64,000 nt of DNA. Origin: Streptomyces lavendofoliae. GTDB lineage: Bacteria > Actinomycetota > Actinomycetes > Streptomycetales > Streptomycetaceae. Location of the stretch: the NCBI RefSeq assembly GCF_014649735.1, contig NZ_BMTP01000011.1, positions 1 through 64,000 on the forward strand. The letters run 5' to 3'. A program made the position numbers and the translations under genes. How positions within the stretch are numbered: the stretch's first letter is position 1; each line of letters begins with the position of its first letter. The notes below the pieces were generated by a model. The model made no database searches. It saw nothing but the letters and a program-made list of their open reading frames with translations, and was not told the DNA's origin. Below, one piece after another: positions 59,301 through 64,000 of this stretch.

Positions 59301-59672
59301 GTCGTCCGCGAGCCGCGCCAGGGTCCAGCGGAGCAGTGGCGCCTCGTACGTGTCGAGCGGGGTCTCCGCCTCCGTACGCAGCAGCTCCTGGAAGGCTGCC
59401 TCGGGGTCCGTCTCCGTGGTCAGGTCCACTGTGCGCAGCCGGGGCTCGCAGCTCTCGGCGACCCGCTGGCCAGGCATCGCCCCGGTGACGGCCACCAGTT
59501 CCAGGCGGAGGCCGGCGTGGCGGTCGAGCGTGGCGGCCAGGCCGTGGCGCAGGGCGTCGCGGTCCAGCGGGCCCCACAGGTCGAGCGCCGCGGTGAAGTT
59601 GTAGGCACGGCTGCCGGGCTGCACCTGTTCGTGCAGCCAGACGATCTCCTGCGAGGAGGAGAGCGGAAGCAT
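56343..59672 (-). CDS. NRPS C-A-T protein (module 1)
   Basis: 1109 residues. C domain (1-450): LVHVEHHLIHDGHSFAILLD contains HHLIHDG. A domain (470-960): IIHTSGSTGTPKPV (A3), NAYGVTEAAIS (A5), YLTGD (A7), GRRDNQVKLRGHRIELEEIE (A8) and a weak A10 (PTLAGGKPDRTAL). T: DFFQAGGHSLLAARLAAWLE. By-eye code D, V, E, N, V, G, A, I, S resembles basic diamino-acid codes such as ornithine types. The C-terminal tail is an Ala-Thr repeat from simple-sequence DNA. AAAGGGA precedes ATG 59672. Confidence 0.86.
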   Translation of the reverse strand: MLPLSSSQEIVWLHEQVQPGSRAYNFTAALDLWGPLDRDALRHGLAATLDRHAGLRLELVAVTGAMPGQRVAESCEPRLRTVDLTTETDPEAAFQELLRTEAETPLDTYEAPLLRWTLARLADDHHRLVHVEHHLIHDGHSFAILLDDVFSVYRGHVLGEPAALPPAPSYADHVDAQARVGQDAARRAGLEFWTAELRGRSYDLPLPGLSRPGAGRRHHGGQLRQTIGADLAERLRAHTHRRGLTPFSTLLGLFAELLRRHSGRRELVVGTAVGNRPRGHEQTVGMFVNTIPLPLRLDPAAPAEETMDEVTDVLIRALPYQDVPVQELTRELGLHTSGADNPLFDVMFSAHDAELPEIDVPGLDVTLFEGFNTGTTRFDLDVVLLPDDRRGVGVRHGAAGMILVWDYDADMFPEEVVRLLAARYLDLLRAYLDAPDTALADLAPAGVTVPAVEQAPATAPGEVPATTAPRPDPLGALTSHDPSLPALLTGARRLTYGELDARVTALAERLTAAGVTAGRPVAAVLPRGADAVVALLACLRTGAVHCPLSPSDPPARLELLLGRLGPALVLTSAEHLVTVPDGLPTATVDAPELPKARPGDPVPGAAYIIHTSGSTGTPKPVAVGRAALEAHLTGVSDRFGLRHGDRVLLFAQPSFDVALEEVLPSLYAGACLIVPEHEVPTGAELADLLVRARVSVVNLPTSYFLATREELRPALRDGSWAPRLVVLGGERLPAGVLRDFLTDTDATVLNAYGVTEAAISSTVHRVTADAVAADGAEVPLGTELPGERVYVLDEHHRPLPDGAVGELAIAGAGLAEGYAGNPEATAARFVHLDALGGERVYLTGDLGYRGLDGLLYFLGRRDNQVKLRGHRIELEEIEAAASAALGGRSCAVVLDREAGADPRLVGFLECPDERDAWDERALRAELGRRLPAALVPGRWVRLDAMPTLAGGKPDRTALAARAARLGPAGAALPPGDGGRPGAVRPPAGAGDGSAPRGADLAEVTPADPMTGLLSDGWREVLGHDRFDGATDFFQAGGHSLLAARLAAWLEPRLGHRPPMRLFFRHPVLADQAGALAAGAAPSATTGAAASPGPAVATATATATASSTES
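56361..56384 (-). repeat. 6-bp simple repeat at the 3' end of the C-A-T gene
   Basis: GGCGGT-type hexamers repeat four times or more (56361-56384), encoding alternating Ala-Thr at the C-terminus. Likely to vary in length by slippage without changing the catalytic part. Confidence 0.8.
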
Positions 59673-59818
59673 GGGCGATCCCTTTGGTTGTCGGGTCGGT
59701 CGAGGTGCGCCGGGCAGGTCCGTGCCCGGGCGGGTGGGGTGGCCGGCCGCGGGTCGCGCGGACCGGCCGGGCCGTCGCGGGTGCCGGCCGGACGCCGGAC
59801 ACCGATGCGGTTCGGGGG

Positions 59819-61189
59819 TCAGTGGCCGGCCGGTGCCGTCGGGGCCGGCCGCCGCAGCCTGTCGGTGAGTGCGCCGAAGGCGGCCCGGGCGGCGTCGTCG
59901 TCCAGCACGGCGCGGTCCCAGGCCATGCGCAGGCGCAGTTCGCGCCCTTGTGTGACGGAGAGGGCGAAGGGGCCGCGCACGGGTCTGCCGTCGACGTGGA
60001 CCTCCCGCCCCTCGACACCCGCCAGGCGCAGCGGGGGCCGCTGCCGGGCGTCGTCGACGGTCAGCAGGCCGTCCAGGCGGCCGCTCCAGCCGGATCCGGC
60101 CTCCCGGGCGGCGTGCACGACGGCGTCGAACGGGACGTCGGCCCGGTCCAGGTCGTCCCACCAGGCATCGGCTGTCACCTCCGCGCCGGACGGGGCCGGA
60201 CCGGTCGCGGCCGGGAAGACCACCGTGTTGAGGAAGCAGCCGAGCAGCTGTTCGGCGCCGGGCGGGCGACCGCCCCACGGGTAGCCGAGTGGGACCACGT
60301 GGCCGGGGCCGTACAGGGAGCGCATGGCCGCCCGGCAGGCGTCGAGCAGCTCCGGGAACGGCACCCCGGCGGTGCCGGCGGGCGGGCGCAGGAGCGCGGA
60401 TGCCGAGCCGCTCGGCAGCGTCCCGGGGGCCGGGGCGCCGGGCCGGGGTGCGGGGGCCCGGTCGCGGACCGCCCGGAGCCGGCCGCCCCAGTACGCCAGC
60501 GCCTCGGGCGCGGCCGCCCGTTCCTCGGCGTCGAGCTGGAGCAGCACGGCCTCGCGATAGGCGGTCAGTTCGGCGGCGGTGTCCGACGGGGACGGGGGCT
60601 GCGCGCGGGAACCCTCGGTGTAGGCGACGCCGAGTTCCTCGACGAGCCGGGCGAGCGACCGGCCGTCGCACACGGCGTGGTCGAGGACGATCGCGAGGAC
60701 CTCGTCCTCCGGCTCCGCCTCCCGCCCGGCCCCCGGGCCGTACCGCTCCGCGCCCGCGGCGCCTTCCGTACCGCCGCCGGTCCCGCCGTCGGTGAGGAAC
60801 AGCCGCAGGGGCGGACCGTCGGGGGCCCAGGCACGCAGGGCCCGCCGCAGGGCCGTGGCCGCGTCCTCGTCCGGGGCCCTGGGTACGCGGACGACGGGCA
60901 CCCGTGGCTCCGCCACGCGGAGCACCGGTGTGCCGCGCACCACGCCCGGACGGCCGCGCAGCACCGGGTGCAGCGCCGCGAGGCGCTCTGCCGCGGCGGT
61001 GAGGCGTGCGAGGTCCACCGTGCCGCGCGGGAACGCGAAGAACATGGGCACGAGGTCCGGCCGGCCGGTGGGGTCGAGGGCCCGCACCAGGATGAAGCGG
61101 CGCTGGGCGCCCGTGACGGGCAGCGTCGCCCCGGTGTCGGTGGTGAGTCGCCGGTAGCGAGCCAGGTACTGGCCCGAGATGCTGAGCAC
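59819..61189 (-). CDS. Free-standing condensation-domain protein
   Basis: 456 residues. A lone C domain: LPVTGAQRRFILVRALDPTG at the N-terminus (C1-like), then LAIVLDHAVCDGRSLARLVE, in which the catalytic second His and Asp-Gly are kept but the first His is Asp (DHxxCDG). Later GCFLNTVVFPA (C4/C5-like) and PFDAVVHAAREAG. It could condense substrates on separate carriers, or catalyse ester or amide release. It is the first synthetase gene after the exporter in the operon. ATG 61189. Confidence 0.8.
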   Translation of the reverse strand: MLSISGQYLARYRRLTTDTGATLPVTGAQRRFILVRALDPTGRPDLVPMFFAFPRGTVDLARLTAAAERLAALHPVLRGRPGVVRGTPVLRVAEPRVPVVRVPRAPDEDAATALRRALRAWAPDGPPLRLFLTDGGTGGGTEGAAGAERYGPGAGREAEPEDEVLAIVLDHAVCDGRSLARLVEELGVAYTEGSRAQPPSPSDTAAELTAYREAVLLQLDAEERAAAPEALAYWGGRLRAVRDRAPAPRPGAPAPGTLPSGSASALLRPPAGTAGVPFPELLDACRAAMRSLYGPGHVVPLGYPWGGRPPGAEQLLGCFLNTVVFPAATGPAPSGAEVTADAWWDDLDRADVPFDAVVHAAREAGSGWSGRLDGLLTVDDARQRPPLRLAGVEGREVHVDGRPVRGPFALSVTQGRELRLRMAWDRAVLDDDAARAAFGALTDRLRRPAPTAPAGH

Positions 61190-61232
61190 GTGATCCTCTC
61201 TGTCGTTGGCGGGGACCGCCGGGCGGGCGGAC

Positions 61233-62561
61233 TCAGTCGCGAGGGGCCGGCCGGGACGGTTCGCCTGCGGCCTCGGTGACTTCGGCGGCCTCGGTGACCC
61301 GGGCGGGGGAGGCCGGACCGGCGGGCAGGTCCCGCAGCCCGCGCAGCGGGGACAGCAGCAGCGGCAGCGGTACGGCGAGGAAACCGGCCGCGCAGCACAG
61401 CAACGCGGTGCCGGCGCCGAAGCCGCCGGCGAGCGCCCCGCCGGCCAGCGCCCCGAGCGGGAGGGTGCCCCACATCAGGAACCGCAGGGTGGCGTTCATC
61501 CGGCCCAGCAGGCCGGGCGGGCACAGCGCCTGCCGGAAGCTCACCTGTGCGACGTTGTAGACCACGGCGCCGAAGAAGACGACGCCCGAGCCGAGCGCGA
61601 ACACCGCGGCGCCCCCCGCCCGTTCCGACAGCGGCCACAGGAGTGCGAACGGCCCCGTCACCAGCGCGGAGAGGCGGATGATCCGGGCCTGTCCCAGCCT
61701 CGCGGCCAGCGCGCCCGCGGCCAGCGCGCCCACGAGGCCGCCGACGGCCGCCGCCGACAGCACGAGGCCGACCGCCCCGGGCCCCAGGTGCAGGACGCGC
61801 ACCAGGAACACGGTCTGTGTGGCCATCAGCACGGCGGTGAAGAAATTGCCGAGGGCGGTGGAGGCGGCGATCACCCGCAGCAGCGGCTGACCCAGCACGA
61901 AGCGCAGCCCCTCCGCGATGTCCGCCCGCAGCGACGTGCCCAAGGCGGCCTCCGGGCGCGGCTCCTCGCGTGCGATGCCCCGCAGGAGCAGCGCGGAGAG
62001 GGCGTACCCGACGGCGTCGACGACCACGGCGAGAGGGGCGCCCAGCAACTGGACCAGGCCGCCCCCGAGCCCCGGGCCGGTCACCTGCGCCGTCGAACGG
62101 ACGGCCTCCAGAGCCCCGTTGCCCTTGACGAGCATCTCCCTGGGCAGCAGCTGGGGCAGGAAACTCTGGTGGGCCACGTCGAAGAAGACCGTGGCGACGC
62201 CGGTGACCAGAGCGACGGCGTACAGCTGCGCCATCGTCAGGACCCCGGCCGCGGCCGCCGCGGGGACGCTCGCCATGGCCGCGGCCCGGACGAGGTCGGC
62301 GCGGATCATCAGCGGCAGCCTCCGCACGCGGTCGGTCCAGGCCCCGGCGGGCAGACCGATCACGAGGAACGCGGCGGTCTCGGCGGCCGTGAGCATCCCC
62401 ACCTGCCAGGCGGACGCCTTGAGTTCGAGTACCGCCACCAACGGCAGGGCGACCAGGGTGACATGGGCGCCGAGCTGTCCGGCCGCCGCTCCGGCGAGCA
62501 GCAGTCGGAAGTCGCGCATGCGCAGAGGGTCGCCGGTCACGGCGCGGGTTGTGACGGACAT
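61233..62561 (-). CDS. MFS transporter (EntS-like exporter)
   Basis: 442 residues, 12 predicted membrane helices, for example LLLAGAAAGQLGAHVTLVAL, VALVTGVATVFFDVAHQSFL and AVGLVLSAAAVGGLVGALAA. The family pattern (D-x-R-x-L-L near the N-terminus, D-x-x-x-R-L-P-L loop, G-N-G-A-L-E-A-V-R-S in helix 5) is that of EntS/DHA3-type exporters often linked to NRPS clusters. It probably exports the peptide product. GAAGG lies 7 nt before ATG 62561. First gene of the operon. Confidence 0.9.
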   Translation of the reverse strand: MSVTTRAVTGDPLRMRDFRLLLAGAAAGQLGAHVTLVALPLVAVLELKASAWQVGMLTAAETAAFLVIGLPAGAWTDRVRRLPLMIRADLVRAAAMASVPAAAAAGVLTMAQLYAVALVTGVATVFFDVAHQSFLPQLLPREMLVKGNGALEAVRSTAQVTGPGLGGGLVQLLGAPLAVVVDAVGYALSALLLRGIAREEPRPEAALGTSLRADIAEGLRFVLGQPLLRVIAASTALGNFFTAVLMATQTVFLVRVLHLGPGAVGLVLSAAAVGGLVGALAAGALAARLGQARIIRLSALVTGPFALLWPLSERAGGAAVFALGSGVVFFGAVVYNVAQVSFRQALCPPGLLGRMNATLRFLMWGTLPLGALAGGALAGGFGAGTALLCCAAGFLAVPLPLLLSPLRGLRDLPAGPASPARVTEAAEVTEAAGEPSRPAPRD

Positions 62562-62574
62562 GTGAACGACCTTC

Positions 62575-62592
62575 ACTGAACCGTCGATCAGT
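62575..62592 (-). promoter_or_regulatory. Inverted repeat near the exporter start
   Basis: ACTGA-N8-TCAGT lies 14-31 bp before the MFS start codon, a possible operator within the leader or promoter. Confidence 0.45.
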
Positions 62593-62791
62593 AGTCAAAA
62601 GTCGATGGACAGTTTCGGTCGTTTCTTGCGGTCGTCCGGTGGTGAGTCAGGAAAATTTTCAACAGTTCGGGGTGGCCGCCGGATGAATCGCCGGGGTGGG
62701 GCTGCGGCGGGGGCCCGGAACCAGGGCTGTGCCGGAAAGGGGCAGGTTGAGTGCCCGTGCGGTCAACTTACCGATCTGTTCTGACCGAAAA

Positions 62792-62846
62792 CAGCCATGC
62801 GGGGAGGTGTAGCGGTCGGAATTGCTCATTCCTCCCGCTATGGCTG
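62792..62846 (-). terminator. Imperfect hairpin between hydrolase gene and NRPS promoter
   Basis: Left arm CAGCCATGCGGGGAGG (62792-62807) and right arm CCTCCCGCTATGGCTG (62831-62846) pair with one bulge over a 23-nt loop. It lies 170 bp beyond the hydrolase stop in its direction of transcription and may shield the NRPS promoter from read-through. Confidence 0.5.
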
Positions 62847-63012
62847 CGCGGTGTTACTCCGCCGGAGCGCGACGTCACACGCTTCGCGCACCACTCACCC
62901 CCGGATATCCGCGTACCTTGACTCCGTCCCCGCCGACTCGCGTGTGTGGAACCGGCGACCGGAGGGGGCCGCCGATCGCGGGCACCGGGTGGGGGAGGGG
63001 CCGGGAGGAGCG

Positions 63013-63990
63013 CTACGCCGTCGGGCCGGGCGCGGACGCGCGCCCGCCGAACCGCTGGACGAACGCTGCCTGCTCGGCGAGGACCCCGTCGGCGTACAGC
63101 TGCCGGGGCGCGAAGACCGCGGTCGCCGTCAGACGCCACCCCGAGCGCTCCACCTCGTGGTCCACCAGCGCGTGCGTGGCCTCGGGGTGGTGGGCGACCC
63201 GGAGGGACGCGGCCGGCAGGATCCGGCGGTAGACGGCTTCCGTCTCGGCGACGTCCACGTTGACGTCGTGGCCGCCCAGCACCAGCAGGAGCGGCGTGCC
63301 GCGCATCGCCCGGAGGTCCGCGGTCGCGTCCGCGGTGTGGTTCCTGGCGATGAACGACCAGCGGGCGGCCGTCATGTCCGCGGCGTCGCCGACCGCCGCG
63401 CGATATTCGGCGTAGGACGCCCCGCGTCGGAGCAGGGCCAGGGTGGTCTCCCGGCGGCGCAGCGCCGCCTCCCTCCGTCCGGCGGTGGCGCCGTCCCGGC
63501 GCAGCTCGGCGAGCAGGTTGTACCGGCCCTGCCGCAGCCAGTTGACCGCCGGGGACACGGCGATGACGAACCGCAACCCCCGGTCGCGTGCGGCGACCCG
63601 GGGCAGCACCCAGCCGGCCTGGCTCGCTCCCCACAACCCGATGCGGCGCCCGTCGACGTCCGGACGGCCGCGCGCCCAGGCCACGGCGGCCAGGGTCTCC
63701 TCCGCCCGGTCCGCCATGCTCTGGTCGAGCCAGTCGCCCTCCGAACCGCCGACCCCGGGCTTGCTGAAGGACAGCGACGCGTAACCCGCCCGGGCGAAGG
63801 ACTCCCACAGCGGCCGGTAGAACGTCTCGTGCGTCGCGTCGACCGGCCCGTCCCCGTGGACGAAGACGACCACGCCGAACGGCCCGTCGCCCGACTCGGG
63901 CAGGGCGAACACACCCCGGAGCAGCTTCCCGTCGTGCCGCAGGGACACCTTCTCCTCGCGGAGCGCGTAGGTGTTCTGCCACACCGCCAC
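63013..63990 (-). CDS. Alpha/beta hydrolase, possibly truncated by the window edge
   Basis: At least 325 residues. FGVVVFVHGDGPVDATHETF is the oxyanion region; the nucleophile elbow is GLWGASQAGWVLP (G-x-S-x-x-G), then LLVLGGHDVNVDVAETEAVY (acidic residue) and HHPEATHALVDHE (catalytic His). Related to dienelactone-hydrolase- or S9-like enzymes. GTG 63990 is the first start seen, but the frame stays open to 64000, so the true start may lie outside. No signal peptide visible. Confidence 0.78.
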   Translation of the reverse strand: MAVWQNTYALREEKVSLRHDGKLLRGVFALPESGDGPFGVVVFVHGDGPVDATHETFYRPLWESFARAGYASLSFSKPGVGGSEGDWLDQSMADRAEETLAAVAWARGRPDVDGRRIGLWGASQAGWVLPRVAARDRGLRFVIAVSPAVNWLRQGRYNLLAELRRDGATAGRREAALRRRETTLALLRRGASYAEYRAAVGDAADMTAARWSFIARNHTADATADLRAMRGTPLLLVLGGHDVNVDVAETEAVYRRILPAASLRVAHHPEATHALVDHEVERSGWRLTATAVFAPRQLYADGVLAEQAAFVQRFGGRASAPGPTA

Positions 63991-64000
63991 CCCGGCCGCC

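Larger units (their letters stand above)
62562..63012. other. 451-bp operon promoter region with an AT-rich island
   Basis: No gene. It holds the promoter of the leftward NRPS operon and the 3' end of the hydrolase gene. AT-rich GAAAATTTTC lies at about 62651-62660, striking in this DNA. I did not find a convincing -35/-10 pair or an iron box. Confidence 0.55.

Noticed and set aside
62562-62760. Iron-box (DmdR-type) site for the NRPS operon
   Set aside because: No TTAGGTTAGGCTCACCTAA-like sequence, so iron control, and hence a siderophore product, is not supported.
1-64000. tRNA, rRNA, CRISPR array, transposase, integrase
   Set aside because: Looked for cloverleaf-like arms, regularly spaced repeats and DDE or recombinase motifs; none found by eye.

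Overview
The window looks like a Streptomyces (or very close relative) chromosome segment. Coding sequence has strong G/C in third positions, GTG starts and ATGA/GTGA gene overlaps are common, and the gene content is typical: Asp23/Gls24, DUF6233, mycothiol-type DinB fold, LitR/LitS, TioE-type MerR, HATPase anti-sigma-like protein and NRPS genes. I see no tRNA, rRNA, insertion sequence, integrase or CRISPR array.

Layout. 1-8.7 kb holds small secreted, stress and regulatory genes: a membrane-anchored S1 protease, an RHH/Fic-like toxin-antitoxin pair, a phospholipase A2 with an elastin-like repeat, a VanZ-like protein, an Asp23 protein, a cold-shock gene with a structured leader, an S41 peptidase, an FBP-type zinc protein and a 54-codon membrane protein. 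8.8-11.4 kb holds Hsp20, RtcB RNA ligase and its cofactor archease (convergent). 11.4-14.05 kb is a three-gene leftward operon with GTGA couplings: small protein, sigma factor, and a repeat/IclR fusion regulator. 15.5-20.3 kb is a single giant gene (about 1589 aa) of unknown function. 20.4-25.2 kb has a PstS-like lipoprotein, an R2K-type ATP-grasp protein, an MmcQ/YjbR protein, a lipoprotein and a maltokinase-cap-like protein.

25.3-36.8 kb is a light-regulated carotenoid island: crtY-crtU (+), crtI-crtB-Rieske protein (-), an SDR/SRPBCC protein with a photolyase (+), the B12-type MerR photoreceptor LitR (-) and the ECF sigma factor LitS (+). LitR would respond to light and release LitS, which would transcribe pigment and repair genes. 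No crtE (GGPP synthase) gene is present in the window.

37-49.2 kb holds accessory regulators and enzymes: an HU-like protein, an erythromycin-esterase-family protein divergent from a two-headed MerR (TioE type), a DinB-like protein, an HD-domain protein, YunG, a CBS pair, EF-hand, YbjQ, a methyltransferase, a PanE-like reductase, an ArsR/VOC operon with a clear operator, and an anti-sigma-type ATPase. A dispersed repeat of about 107 bp occurs twice here.

49.4-62.6 kb is a leftward nonribosomal peptide synthetase operon: an MFS exporter, a free-standing condensation protein, C-A-T, A-T, A-T, and a last protein C-(vestigial A)-T-SDR. It has no thioesterase, so release is probably reductive or otherwise unusual. 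A hydrolase gene runs off the right edge.

A recurring regulatory theme is a -10 hexamer placed 6-8 nt before the start codon (at least nine genes), which implies leaderless mRNAs. All calls rest on reading the sequence; no database search was run.
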